From the NCBI GenBank assembly GCA_020692205.1, contig JAIMKV010000056.1, forward strand, positions 1-32,985: a DNA stretch of 32,985 bases, given 5' to 3'. This DNA is from Myxosarcina sp. GA_180221_E-2-1-MAG-40_15. Its GTDB lineage: Bacteria > Cyanobacteriota > Cyanobacteriia > Cyanobacteriales > Xenococcaceae. Each line of letters begins with the position of its first letter. The stretch's first letter is position 1. Shown here piece by piece: positions 23,330-32,984 of this stretch. The position numbers and the translations under genes are program-made. The notes under the pieces were generated by a model. The model was not told the DNA's origin. It saw nothing but the letters and a program-made list of their open reading frames with translations, and ran no database searches.

Positions 23330-23698
23330 ATGATTGCATTGTTAGTTTTGATCAGAAAGTACTGGATCTTCACCACATTGTTTACGCTTACAGTCATTAC
23401 AGTCTTATCCCTTCGGCCATTAGCAAGTTTACCTCCTGTACCTGGCACAGACAAAGCTCATCATTTTATTGCCTATGCCGCGCTAATGTTTCCGACAGCC
23501 TTGAGAAAACCCAAGTATTGGCAAATCATCACCCTGTCTTTTATCGGCTGGAGTGGGGCAATTGAACTAATTCAACCTTATGTCAATCGGTACGGGGAGT
23601 TTGAGGATCTTGCCGCTAACGTTGCTGGTTTGGGTTGTGGTTTTTTGGTGGTCAAAATTATCGAATGGTTGATACCAATTAATTCCAATCCGAAATAA
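23330..23698 (+). CDS. VanZ-like membrane protein
   Basis: The 122-aa protein has three or four membrane helices (about residues 10-30, 45-62, 64-80 and 98-116). It shows the VanZ-family landmarks: PPVPGTDKAHHFIAYAALM, then a glutamate in GAIELIQPYVNRYGEFEDLAANVAG. VanZ was named from teicoplanin resistance, but most homologues have no known resistance role. The ATG at 23330 gives the full family start; an earlier ATG at 23323 is in another frame. It is convergent with the solute-binding protein gene. Confidence 0.85.
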   Translation: MIALLVLIRKYWIFTTLFTLTVITVLSLRPLASLPPVPGTDKAHHFIAYAALMFPTALRKPKYWQIITLSFIGWSGAIELIQPYVNRYGEFEDLAANVAGLGCGFLVVKIIEWLIPINSNPK

Positions 23699-23715
23699 AT
23701 TAAGCCAGATTTAGA

Positions 23716-23748
<33 letters not shown>

Positions 23749-23788
23749 TACATAACCTTAAAGTGTTCTAGCCAAACAGGATTTAGTA

Positions 23789-24625
23789 TTAAAGCCCCCA
23801 GTATTTAATTCTGGACTCTAACCAACCAGACTCTTTCCATCTGGCGATCGCCGAATTGACTTTAGAACGTAATTCCCTATACTGCAAACCTTTGGGCAGG
23901 ACTACGGCTAAGGCAGTCCCCGATAGTCTTTCTGGAAGCAGATTATAGGCAGGATATTCTTGGATCCAACCTGTTAAAATAGAGCGATCGCCAGCAAAAG
24001 CATCAGCCTGATTCGTTTCCAGCAATTCTAAGGCTTCTTGATAAGATTTTGCACCAATTAAAGTTGCCTCTGGTAATCGATTGCGAACTACCGCAATGGT
24101 TGCCGAATTTTCCAGTACGACAATCCGATCTAAAGCTAACTCGTCTATATTTTTAATCTCGCTATTTTTGGTAACTATTTCTGTCCCGTCCAAATAATAA
24201 TAAGGGCTGAACTCGACTATTCTGCTTCGGGGAGTAGTAACCGCGACTTTGGCGATCGCTATATCCACCTCATCTGCTAAAACTGCCTGCAACCGCTCTA
24301 CATTGGTTACGGGGACAAATTCTATCGCTTCACGATCTGCTAATAGTTCTTCGGCTAGCTTACGAGCAATATCTATTTCTAAGCCAATCAAACTACCATC
24401 TTCAGCGGTAAAACCCAAAGGACGAACATTATCTTTGATTGCAACTTTCAATTCTCCTCTAGATTCAATTTCCGACCATTGTGCGGCAACTATTAATTGA
24501 GGCGTAGTTAGCAACAGAGCGATCGCCAAGCTAGTCAAAGCACCAAGTTGCGTGGCGCGGTTTCCCCCCATTCTACGATCAGAAGACATCGCCGTAATTA
24601 GATTTAAAAGCCGTTGTTTGATCAT
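23789..24625 (-). CDS. Periplasmic amino-acid-type solute-binding protein (family 3)
   Basis: The 278-aa protein has an N-terminal signal (basic start, then LTSLAIALLLTTPQLIVAA ending near residue 48) and a family 3 solute-binding domain. The domain has RGELKVAIKDNVRPLGF, GLEIDIARKLAEEL, VDIAIAKVAVTTPRSRIVEFSPYY and DAFAGDRSILTGW. Such proteins deliver amino acids or similar ligands to ABC importers, or act in sensing. No permease or ATPase genes adjoin, so it is an orphan here. An internal ATG at 24586 is a possible alternative start. Its ATG overlaps by 4 bp the stop of an interrupted upstream frame (24622-24741), implying it was once the second gene of an operon. Confidence 0.88.
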   Translation of the reverse strand: MIKQRLLNLITAMSSDRRMGGNRATQLGALTSLAIALLLTTPQLIVAAQWSEIESRGELKVAIKDNVRPLGFTAEDGSLIGLEIDIARKLAEELLADREAIEFVPVTNVERLQAVLADEVDIAIAKVAVTTPRSRIVEFSPYYYLDGTEIVTKNSEIKNIDELALDRIVVLENSATIAVVRNRLPEATLIGAKSYQEALELLETNQADAFAGDRSILTGWIQEYPAYNLLPERLSGTALAVVLPKGLQYRELRSKVNSAIARWKESGWLESRIKYWGL

Positions 24626-24741
24626 ACTGCAAGATTTATTTGCTGAAGCAAATTTAACATCTGATGAGGACTTTGCAGAATAATAATTTGTTGATCAGTT
24701 TGATATTTGGCTAACTGGTCAACAATTTTGGGACGATGGTC
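24622..24741 (-). pseudogene. C-terminal remnant of a lost gene upstream of the binding protein
   Basis: A 39-codon open stretch ends in TGA that overlaps the ATG of the solute-binding gene (ATGA). Its residues (HRPKIVDQLAKYQ, then QQIIILQSPHQMLNLLQQI) look like a real protein C-terminus rather than random sequence, loosely like the end of an ATPase of the SMC or ABC type. It is joined directly, in frame after a stop, to a TnpB scrap. Most likely a coupled gene was cut by an insertion sequence that later decayed. The identity of the gene is uncertain. Confidence 0.5.
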
Positions 24742-24858
24742 TTACATTACCTTCAGGGGCAGTGACGCTGGTTTCCAACGCCAATATTCATAAGCCTTTA
24801 TGCTGATATTGATGGCTGCGTTGATGTCGATGTGTTTTACTTTGATCCAAAATTTACT
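24742..24858 (-). pseudogene. C-terminal fragment of an IS200/IS605- or IS607-type TnpB
   Basis: A 38-codon open stretch contains VKHIDINAAINISIKAYEYW, which matches the (R)DxNAAxNI block that carries the last catalytic aspartate of TnpB nucleases. It ends at TAA (24742-24744) and is stopped upstream by TAG (24859-24861). No zinc-finger cysteines, TnpA or element ends are recognisable. It is a decayed remnant with no nuclease function. Confidence 0.75.
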
Positions 24859-24882
24859 CTAGTTGAAATATTGCTGACAAAA

Positions 24883-25536
24883 CTAACTATTACTGACTAT
24901 AAGTGTTAATTGATCATCTTTTTTAGCTGCTAAATATAAATTACGATAATTCAAATCGGTTAATACTTCTGGAGAACTAAATTCTATTTTATTGATAAAA
25001 TAATCAAACTTTTGCTTAATTTCCCGCAACCCTAAATTTGCATCAGTAATCTTTTTCAGATCGGGCAATAGTTTGCTAGAAAATAATAGCGGATGTCCTA
25101 ATTTGCCACAATAAACAGGTGCGATAATTAAACTTTGTTCTTGTTGATAAACTCGTAATAAAGTTTGATAAATATTAGCGGATCGGGGCTGATCGACAGC
25201 AGAAATAATAATAGTCGCAAAATCTGGTGGCAGTGCTTGTAATCCAGTCAAAATTGAGCTGGTTTTACCGCGATCGCAATGATAATTGATCACAATCCGA
25301 CTACCATCGGGACAATCAGATTGCCGATGAGCATTATGAGAACCCAAGACAATAATTGGCGTAATGCCAGCTAGTAAAAATTGTTCTGCTTGGTAGCGGA
25401 GTAAAGTTTGATTATTGTGCCACGGTAAAGTAGTTTTACAAGTTCCCATACGAGTCGACAAACCTGCTGCCAAAATTAAAGCAAAATTTCGGTTATGGAG
25501 ATTACCTTCTTCTGGGGATACTTCTGGCAGGGGCAT
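24883..25536 (-). CDS. MocA/MobA-like molybdenum cofactor nucleotidyltransferase
   Basis: The 217-aa protein is a MobA/MocA-type nucleotidyltransferase. It has ILAAGLSTRMG at residues 21-31, a lysine at 34, and VDQP near 115 for metal and nucleotide binding. RGKTSSILTGLQAL and KLGHPLLFSSKLLPDL are typical of the MocA branch. It should add CMP to molybdopterin, making the cytosine dinucleotide form used by xanthine dehydrogenases of the E. coli type; MocA rather than MobA is inferred from the neighbours. Its start overlaps the xdhC end by 35 bp, and it is the last gene of the four-gene xanthine dehydrogenase operon. The first 17 residues precede the fold and may be a late extension. Confidence 0.85.
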   Translation of the reverse strand: MPLPEVSPEEGNLHNRNFALILAAGLSTRMGTCKTTLPWHNNQTLLRYQAEQFLLAGITPIIVLGSHNAHRQSDCPDGSRIVINYHCDRGKTSSILTGLQALPPDFATIIISAVDQPRSANIYQTLLRVYQQEQSLIIAPVYCGKLGHPLLFSSKLLPDLKKITDANLGLREIKQKFDYFINKIEFSSPEVLTDLNYRNLYLAAKKDDQLTLIVSNS

Positions 25537-26566
25537 AAAGCAATTCTCCTACATGAACTTTAGACGTTGTTTTGGGGTGTTGCATTCTTTCCGAAAGAGG
25601 CAAACCCGTACCGCCACGACGTACTTTAATTAATTCACCACAGATACTAACGGCAATTTCTTCAGGAGTTAACGCGCCAATATCTAGACCAATAGGTGCA
25701 TAAAAATTTGGCAATCTTTCGAGGGAGTTTCCTTGTTGCTGTAGTGCTTGATGAATCATCCGAATCCGCTTGTGACTGCCGATCGCGCCAATATACTGAT
25801 AATTCAAAGGACGTTGTAAAATAGCCTGTAAGGCTTCAAGATCTTGTTGGTAGCCTCGCGTTACTAAGGTTACATAAAGTCGGGCATGATTGGCTAGAGT
25901 AGCTAAAGTTTCAGTAGTAGATTGAGATAAAAATACTGCTTGAGGAAATTTTTGAGGAGTCACAAATTCAGGGCGATCGTCCTGTACGGCGATTTGAAAC
26001 CCGGCAAAACTGGCAATTTGTGCCAAAGCTACACCTACATGACCACCACCGATAATTAATAAAATAGGTGGCGGTTGGATTGTTTCGATAAATGCGGCAG
26101 GAGAACAAGGCAGCAGGGAATCTCTGATTTGCTGATCGCGATCGCTAATTAAATAAGGTTGAGTATCTTTAGCCAAAGGGGTGACTAACTTGCCAGATTT
26201 ACCAAACTGGAATAATTTTAAAATTTCTTCAACCAGGGCGATCGCTTGTTTCCCCGACCATTTTTCCAACCATACCTGGACTTTTCCACCACAGACCCCC
26301 TGAATATCTTGACCAGGCGTACCAGTCAGATCGATTTCTACAAGCTGTTTCTCTTCTGTCTCTAGTATCGCCAAAGCCTGTTTAATTACCTTGCCTTCCC
26401 CCGCACCCCCGCCGATCGTACCAATAATGCTGCTATCGTGACAAACAGCCATCTTTGCCCCAACTTCTCTAGGTGCAGAACCAATCACCTTGACAATGGT
26501 TGCTAATACTACTGGTTCGAGTTCTAATCGGTGTTTCAATTGTTGGTAAAAATCGCGATCGCTCAT
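25502..26566 (-). CDS. xdhC: XdhC-family molybdenum cofactor insertion protein
   Basis: The 354-aa protein has the N-terminal XdhC/CoxI domain (GSAPREVGAKMAV, GTIGGGAGEG, and GVCGGKVQVWLE with the conserved cysteine near 92) and a C-terminal Rossmann domain (LLIIGGGHVGVALAQIA at about 169-185, then GAIGSHKR and PIGLDIGALTPEEIAVSI). XdhC binds the molybdenum cofactor, helps its sulfuration and inserts it into the dehydrogenase. Its ATG overlaps the stop of the large subunit gene by 4 bp (ATGA), and its own end overlaps the nucleotidyltransferase gene, so the three are translated together. It is cytoplasmic. Confidence 0.93.
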   Translation of the reverse strand: MSDRDFYQQLKHRLELEPVVLATIVKVIGSAPREVGAKMAVCHDSSIIGTIGGGAGEGKVIKQALAILETEEKQLVEIDLTGTPGQDIQGVCGGKVQVWLEKWSGKQAIALVEEILKLFQFGKSGKLVTPLAKDTQPYLISDRDQQIRDSLLPCSPAAFIETIQPPPILLIIGGGHVGVALAQIASFAGFQIAVQDDRPEFVTPQKFPQAVFLSQSTTETLATLANHARLYVTLVTRGYQQDLEALQAILQRPLNYQYIGAIGSHKRIRMIHQALQQQGNSLERLPNFYAPIGLDIGALTPEEIAVSICGELIKVRRGGTGLPLSERMQHPKTTSKVHVGELLYAPARSIPRRR

Positions 26567-29310
26567 GGTAAATTATCCATTATCAATTGTTCATTGTTTA
26601 TAGCCTGCCATACTCGTTCGGGAATCATTGGTAACTGACGTAACCTAACCCCCGTAGCTTGAGCAACTGCATTGGCGATCGCTGGGGCAGCACAGTTAGT
26701 TCCAATTTCACCAATACCTTTAGCCCCAAAAGGACCATAAGGATCGGCTTGTTCGATTAAAAATACTTCCGTTGGCGGAACATCGGTAGCAGCAGGAATA
26801 CGATAGGTGCGCAGGCTGGGGTTGAGTATCTTACCCCGCCAGTCAAAGTGTAATTCTTCAGCCAGAGCGTATCCCAAACCCATCACCAACCCACCTGTAG
26901 CCTGTCCTTGACAGATACGGGGATTAATTGCCTTGCCAACATCGATCGCCTCGGCACAGCGCAATACGGTGATTCTTCCTGTTTCGGTGTCTACTTCTAC
27001 TTCTACGCCCAAAAAGGCAAAAGTCAAAGAAGCGCGATCGCTGGTATGTTCTAATTCTACTGCTAATGATTCTCCTCGGGCTGCTGCTGTTTGTGATAAT
27101 TTCTCCAGAGTTATTTTGGCAGACGGACTAGATATTTGATTTTCGTCTAACTCTAATTCAGCCAAATCAGCTGCCATAATTTGGGCTGCGGTTTGCAAGA
27201 GGTGCGATCGCAATTTTTGGGCAGCTAAGTTTACCGCTTGTCCAGTAATAAAAGCAGTAGCCGAAGCATAAGAACCCGCATCAAAGGGGGTGTGATGGGT
27301 ATCGGCGGTAATAATCTTAATTTTTGCTACTGTCGTGCCTAAAACCTGGGCAGCTATCTGCCGCAGGGAAGTATCCGAACCCGTACCAACATCTACTGAA
27401 CCCGTTCGCAATTCGTATAGTCCATCGGGCATTAAGGATAGTTTGACGCTGGCTAAATGAATTTTGGCCAAACCACTGGCTTGCATAGTTGCCGCGAAAC
27501 CAACACCGCGCTTTAGATGTCCATGTTCAGGCTGTTTAACTGGATCGTAATCTAACGCCTGAGTAACTTTTTCAATACATTCATCGAGGGCGTAACTGCC
27601 AATAATATGAAAGTGTTCTTCTCTACCAATGAGAATCTCATCTTTGGCGGTAATTAAATTCTGTTGGCGCAGGTTAATGGGATTAAGGTTTAATTTACTA
27701 GCAATTTCATCTAGTTGGGATTCCATCGCAAACGTGCCTTGAGTCGCCCCGTAACCTCGAAACGCACCTGCGGGCATGGTATTAGTATAAGCTACTGTTC
27801 CTTTGTAGGATTGATTAGCACAGCGATATAAGCCCAAAGGAAAACAACCAGTGAGGAAAACTACTGTTTCTGCATGATTCCCATAAGCACCCGTGTTAGA
27901 AATCGCCTCCATTTCCTGTGCCACAAGCGTACCATCTTGCTTCACGCCCGTTTTGAGTCGAATATTCATCGCGTGACGGCTATTAGTAGCGGTAAATTCT
28001 TCTTCTCTAGTAAACCGCCACTGAACAGGCTTGCCCGTTTTTAAGGTTGCTAAGACACATAAGTCTTCGGTTAATATTTCCTGCTTGTTACCAAAACCAC
28101 CACCTAACTGTGGTTTGTAAACCCGAATCTTTTCTTTGGGCAGGTCAAACAGTTCTGACAACAATCTTTGACAGTGAAATGGTACTTGAGTACTGGAACG
28201 AACTACCAGAACACCATCTTGATCAAACCAGCTAATACTAACGTGGGGTTCTAAATGAACATGCTGTACGGCGGGTAAGATATAAGTATTTTCAAGAATT
28301 AAATCGGCTTGGGCAAATCCTGCTGCTAAATTGCCTTTGGCTAAAGTTACTTCACTAGCAATGTTGTGGGCTGCATCGTGAATCTGACTGGATTCAGGTT
28401 CGTCGTGAATTACTGTTTCTCCTCGCATCGCTACAACTGGATCGATCGCATGGGGCAAAATTTCATAATCAACCTCAATTAATTCACAAGCCCTAGCTGC
28501 TGTAGCCTCAGTGTCGGCTACTACTGCTGCCACGCGATCGCCAATAAACCTTACTTTATGATCCAATAAGTAATGGTCTAGAGGATCGGGTACTGGTGCG
28601 CCATGTCCTGCGGTACTGTATGCTCGTCGGCTAACATCTTTATGGGTAAAAACTGCCTCAACGCCTTCTAATGCTTCGGCTTTTGAGGTGTCTATCTGAC
28701 GAATACGGGCATGGGGATGGGGCGATCGCAATACTTTAAGATGTAATAAACCAGTCGGTGACCAGTCAGCAGCATATACTGGTTTGCCCGTAACTAAATC
28801 AGGACCATCTTGCTTGGGAACGTCTTTACCTACCTGTCCTTCTTGGGCAGTGATCGGTTTGACTAAATTATCATTACCGCAGGCAAGAACGCTATCAATA
28901 ATTGCCTGATAACCAGTACAGCGACAAAGATTACCCTCTAATTCTGCCCTTAACTCCGCTTCCGATTCATACTCCAGCTTACTTGCCGTCATGATCATCC
29001 CTGGAGTACAGTAACCACACTGAAAACCTTGCTTATCTAAAAAGGCTTGCTGCATTGGAGATAACTTACCATTTTCTAATCCCTCAATCGTAGTTATCTG
29101 ATGACTATCCGCCCGCATGGCTGGGTAAATACAGCTATGAATGGGCTGGTTATCTAGCCACACCGTACAGCTACCGCAGTCCCCTGACTCACAAACGCGA
29201 TGTACTCCCGCATATCCTAAGCTGCGGAGTAAAGTTAATAAGCTCGTTCCTGGGCTGCAACTAGGCGTATAATTTTGTTGATTAACCTGAAAATTTAATA
29301 AATCTGCCAT
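26563..29310 (-). CDS. Xanthine dehydrogenase, fused [2Fe-2S] and molybdopterin subunit
   Basis: The 915-aa protein joins two parts. The N-terminal ferredoxin-like domain has cluster cysteines C40, C45, C48 and C60, and the second cluster C98, C101, C129 and C131. The molybdopterin domains run from about residue 165, with GGGFGNKQE, AFRGYG and the catalytic glutamate near 868 (GAKGIGEIG). Fusion of these parts with a separate FAD chain recalls E. coli XdhD. It should hydroxylate hypoxanthine and xanthine. GGGFGNKQE carries Gln where bovine enzyme has Glu802 (GGGFGGKE), as in E. coli XdhA. The final dozen codons are read from AT-rich repeat-like sequence. It is the second gene of the operon. 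Confidence 0.92.
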   Translation of the reverse strand: MADLLNFQVNQQNYTPSCSPGTSLLTLLRSLGYAGVHRVCESGDCGSCTVWLDNQPIHSCIYPAMRADSHQITTIEGLENGKLSPMQQAFLDKQGFQCGYCTPGMIMTASKLEYESEAELRAELEGNLCRCTGYQAIIDSVLACGNDNLVKPITAQEGQVGKDVPKQDGPDLVTGKPVYAADWSPTGLLHLKVLRSPHPHARIRQIDTSKAEALEGVEAVFTHKDVSRRAYSTAGHGAPVPDPLDHYLLDHKVRFIGDRVAAVVADTEATAARACELIEVDYEILPHAIDPVVAMRGETVIHDEPESSQIHDAAHNIASEVTLAKGNLAAGFAQADLILENTYILPAVQHVHLEPHVSISWFDQDGVLVVRSSTQVPFHCQRLLSELFDLPKEKIRVYKPQLGGGFGNKQEILTEDLCVLATLKTGKPVQWRFTREEEFTATNSRHAMNIRLKTGVKQDGTLVAQEMEAISNTGAYGNHAETVVFLTGCFPLGLYRCANQSYKGTVAYTNTMPAGAFRGYGATQGTFAMESQLDEIASKLNLNPINLRQQNLITAKDEILIGREEHFHIIGSYALDECIEKVTQALDYDPVKQPEHGHLKRGVGFAATMQASGLAKIHLASVKLSLMPDGLYELRTGSVDVGTGSDTSLRQIAAQVLGTTVAKIKIITADTHHTPFDAGSYASATAFITGQAVNLAAQKLRSHLLQTAAQIMAADLAELELDENQISSPSAKITLEKLSQTAAARGESLAVELEHTSDRASLTFAFLGVEVEVDTETGRITVLRCAEAIDVGKAINPRICQGQATGGLVMGLGYALAEELHFDWRGKILNPSLRTYRIPAATDVPPTEVFLIEQADPYGPFGAKGIGEIGTNCAAPAIANAVAQATGVRLRQLPMIPERVWQAINNEQLIMDNLP

Positions 29311-29343
29311 AATTTCTGGTTATCTTTAAAAATATCAAATTCT

Positions 29344-29371
29344 GTAGGGGCAGTTCGCGAACTGCCCCTAC
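29344..29371. repeat. Perfect 28-bp palindrome between the xanthine dehydrogenase genes
   Basis: The arms GTAGGGGCAGTTCG and CGAACTGCCCCTAC are perfect with no loop. It lies in the 87-bp gap between the FAD subunit and the large subunit genes. It belongs to the GTARGGGC...GCCCYTAC group seen at 7777 and 16608. Inside an operon it could cause partial termination or stabilise the upstream message. Confidence 0.85.
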
Positions 29372-29397
29372 TACACTACACAAAAACGCCCCTACGA

Positions 29398-30264
29398 TTA
29401 ATATCGGCGTTTTCCATTTATCCCTGTGGTTAGTTCAGTAATTCCTCGCTGCATCAACACCTGGGTGAGATGACGACGATACTCAGCACTACCCTGTTCA
29501 TCTTCTAGATATATGTGTCGGGGCATTTCCCTAAAGGACTTGCTTCGCATCGCGCGAACTGCCTCGACTATTTGTTCGGGGGTTGGTACAGTATCAAATT
29601 CGATTAAGCGGGGTGACTTTACACTACCGCTAATGCCAAATCGCACCTGTTGGGTTTGGGGATGATATGCCGTTACCACGATCGCGATCGCATATCCTGC
29701 TGTACAGACTGCCATGCGTTTAAAGCTAGTCTGCCACTGCGCTATATTCCAGATGGGAATCTTAATTCTGCGTAATACTTCCCCTGGCTGCAAAATTGTC
29801 TGTTGCGGTGCGGTTTGAAAGTCAACTGCCTCTACAAAATAAGGTTCGCTGTTGTTAGGTCGCCAAATTTCATAGCTGGCATTTAAAGCAACCATCGCCG
29901 GGGCAAAGGTACTGGCACTCAATGCCAAACAAATGTTTCCCCCCACCGTAGCAGCATGGGACAACTTAAAAGAAGCTAGTTCTCTCACGGCATCTTTGAG
30001 TGCTTTTGTTGCTGTCCAGGGTGCGGGAAAAGAGAAGTCTAGCAAATCGTTTTGAATGCAGGTTGCCCCAATAGATAAACCTTGGGGGGTTACTTCTATT
30101 TCTGACCAGTTAAGCTGCTGCATATCCACCAGGGTTTTTACCTGGGGTTGAACTTCGTTAAAAATCCAGGTACCGCCAGCCAGCCAATTCCAGTCGGGTT
30201 GCCAGTCTGATACTTCGGTTAATGATTTTGGTCGTAGATAGGTTTCAACGCTATACAAATCCAT
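29398..30264 (-). CDS. Xanthine dehydrogenase FAD-binding subunit
   Basis: The 288-aa protein carries the FAD-binding layout of this family. WLAGGTWIF is at residues 27-35 and AATVGGNICLA at 104-114, both phosphate-binding loops. ASFKLSHAATVGGN, abbreviated here, precedes them, and the CO-dehydrogenase-type C-terminal domain follows (FGISGSVKSPRL, then EIVEAVRAM-like helix and YLEDEQGSAEYRRHL). It takes electrons from the iron-sulfur clusters and passes them to NAD or another acceptor. It is the first gene of the minus-strand operon and is divergent from the purine permease gene, 136 bp away. Confidence 0.9.
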   Translation of the reverse strand: MDLYSVETYLRPKSLTEVSDWQPDWNWLAGGTWIFNEVQPQVKTLVDMQQLNWSEIEVTPQGLSIGATCIQNDLLDFSFPAPWTATKALKDAVRELASFKLSHAATVGGNICLALSASTFAPAMVALNASYEIWRPNNSEPYFVEAVDFQTAPQQTILQPGEVLRRIKIPIWNIAQWQTSFKRMAVCTAGYAIAIVVTAYHPQTQQVRFGISGSVKSPRLIEFDTVPTPEQIVEAVRAMRSKSFREMPRHIYLEDEQGSAEYRRHLTQVLMQRGITELTTGINGKRRY

Positions 30265-30400
30265 GACAAGGGACTTTTATTTTCTATGATTATCTATCTT
30301 GCTATATAGCTATTTTGTATACTGTATGCGATGTGTCAGAAGCAAAATTTTATTGAAGATAGCCTTAGATTAATTAACTATTCAAAATGAGGTATCTGTC
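30265..30400. promoter_or_regulatory. Divergent promoter region of the purine module
   Basis: This 136-bp AT-rich gap separates the xanthine dehydrogenase operon from the permease-deaminase pair, so it should hold both promoters and any shared operator. It contains the 10-bp palindrome GCTATATAGC (30301-30310) and GTATAC nearby. No canonical NtcA site (GTAN8TAC) was seen. No riboswitch is evident. Confidence 0.6.
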
Positions 30401-31819
30401 ATGAGTCGGAAAACACCATCAACTCCGACTGAAGCGAAATCCGATTCTGAGGCTTCATCAGCAAACTCAGTTGCTATCGTAGGCTTTTTCGAGTTTGAGG
30501 AATTAGGAACTAATTTTCGTACCGAAGTCTTGGCAGGGGTTACAACTTTTGTCACCATGGCATATATTTTGGCAGTGAATCCCGATATTCTTTCCAGTGC
30601 GATCTTTTTGCAGGAATCGGGAGATTTATTTGGCGAGTTAGTCTTTGCTACTGCTATTTCTTCAGCCCTGGCAACTTTAATCATGGGACTATATGCAAAG
30701 TATCCTTTTGCCCTTGCTCCAGGTATGGGTATTAATGCTTATTTTGCTTTTTCGGTAGTGTTGGGTTTAGGAATTGAATGGCGCGTAGCTTTAGCTGCGG
30801 TATTTATCGAGGGACTGATTTTTATTGCCATGTCCCTAACCAAAATGCGTAGTCGTATTGTTTCTGCCATCCCCGACTGTCTCAAACACGCCACCGCTGC
30901 TGGTATTGGTTTATTTATTGCCTATATTGCCCTGACCAGTAATTCAGGTATTATTGTTACCAGCGAAACTACTACAACTACATTAGGAAATTTAGCCGAT
31001 CCTAACACCTTAATGGCGATCGCAGGAATTTTAATTACGGCGGCTTTTGTCGCGCGACGAATTAAAGGTGCTTTACTGATTGGTATTTTGGCTACGGCTT
31101 TACTCGGCTGGATCTTAGGTATTGCCCCTTGGCCTCAAAGTATTATCGGTTTGCCTGCATTGCCCGTTAACATTGCAGGGCAGGCTTTTGTGGGTTTAGC
31201 AGGAGTTTTAGATAATAATATTTGGAATCTGCTAGCAGTATTGTTGGTTTTTTTATTTGTGGACACTTTCGATACGGTAGGAACGCTTACAGGGGTAGGT
31301 GTTAAAGCTGGTTTTGTGGATGCAAAAGGAGAATTACCCCGCGCTAGTAAAGCATTTATGGCTGATGCGATCGGAACTACTGCGGGGGCAGCTTTAGGAA
31401 CATCTACAGTAGCTACCTATATCGAATCGGCGGCGGGAGTATCTGAAGGTGGGCGCAGTGGCTTTACCGCCGTAGTTACGTCAGTTTTATTTGCTTTGGC
31501 AATTTTTTTTACGCCTTTGCTTTCAGCCATTCCCCCCTTTGCTACCGCACCAGTATTATTAATTGTTGGCGTTTTAATGGCGGGTAGTATTACCGAAATT
31601 AATTGGGAAGATCCCGCCGAATCAATACCTTCTTTTTTAACTATTTTGTTTATTCCTCTTAGCTTTTCAATTGCCGAAGGGTTGGCAGTTGGTTTTATCA
31701 GCTATCCTATACTCAAAGCTGTTCAAGGCAAGGCACACGAAACTGACGTTACTGTTTGGATTTTAGCAGCGGTATTTTTGCTCAGATTTGTTTTCCTCGC
31801 TTTAGAAATTGGCGCGTAA
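30401..31819 (+). CDS. NCS2 (AzgA-type) purine permease
   Basis: The 472-aa protein has about 12 to 14 membrane segments after a 40-residue polar N-terminus. It shows landmarks of the AzgA branch of the NCS2 family: TEVLAGVTTFVTMAYILAVNP, APGMGINAYFAF near residues 106-117, and LFVDTFDTVGTLTGV near 285, with GTSTVATYIESAAGV. Members import adenine, guanine and hypoxanthine with protons. It is followed 49 bp later by an adenine-deaminase-type gene and is divergent from a xanthine dehydrogenase operon, which supports purine uptake for catabolism. No polar residue is missing at conserved sites that I can see. Confidence 0.92.
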   Translation: MSRKTPSTPTEAKSDSEASSANSVAIVGFFEFEELGTNFRTEVLAGVTTFVTMAYILAVNPDILSSAIFLQESGDLFGELVFATAISSALATLIMGLYAKYPFALAPGMGINAYFAFSVVLGLGIEWRVALAAVFIEGLIFIAMSLTKMRSRIVSAIPDCLKHATAAGIGLFIAYIALTSNSGIIVTSETTTTTLGNLADPNTLMAIAGILITAAFVARRIKGALLIGILATALLGWILGIAPWPQSIIGLPALPVNIAGQAFVGLAGVLDNNIWNLLAVLLVFLFVDTFDTVGTLTGVGVKAGFVDAKGELPRASKAFMADAIGTTAGAALGTSTVATYIESAAGVSEGGRSGFTAVVTSVLFALAIFFTPLLSAIPPFATAPVLLIVGVLMAGSITEINWEDPAESIPSFLTILFIPLSFSIAEGLAVGFISYPILKAVQGKAHETDVTVWILAAVFLLRFVFLALEIGA

Positions 31820-31856
31820 CAGAATGGGTAATGAGTAGCAATTAATCAACAAGTAA

Positions 31857-32882
<1,026 letters not shown>

Positions 32883-32961
32883 GCAATCTGGGAATTTACG
32901 GCGACTAGTTATGACTCTTGTGATTAATCTGGTTTCTCTGGGCAATGAATTTAGTTAATAC

Positions 32962-32984
32962 TATAGCATTACGTATAAAGGTTA
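32962..32984 (-). repeat. Right copy of the 23-bp terminal inverted repeat
   Basis: The sequence ending ...CGTATAAAGGTTA is the exact reverse complement of bases 1-23. One further base (G) follows to the window end. It lies 79 bp after the adenine deaminase stop. Whether the copy is whole cannot be seen, because both copies touch the window edge. Confidence 0.85.

Noticed and set aside
30382-30684. 100-codon minus-strand open frame at the start of the permease gene
   Set aside because: It is antisense to the permease N-terminus and resembles no protein; the divergent promoter gap makes a gene there unlikely.
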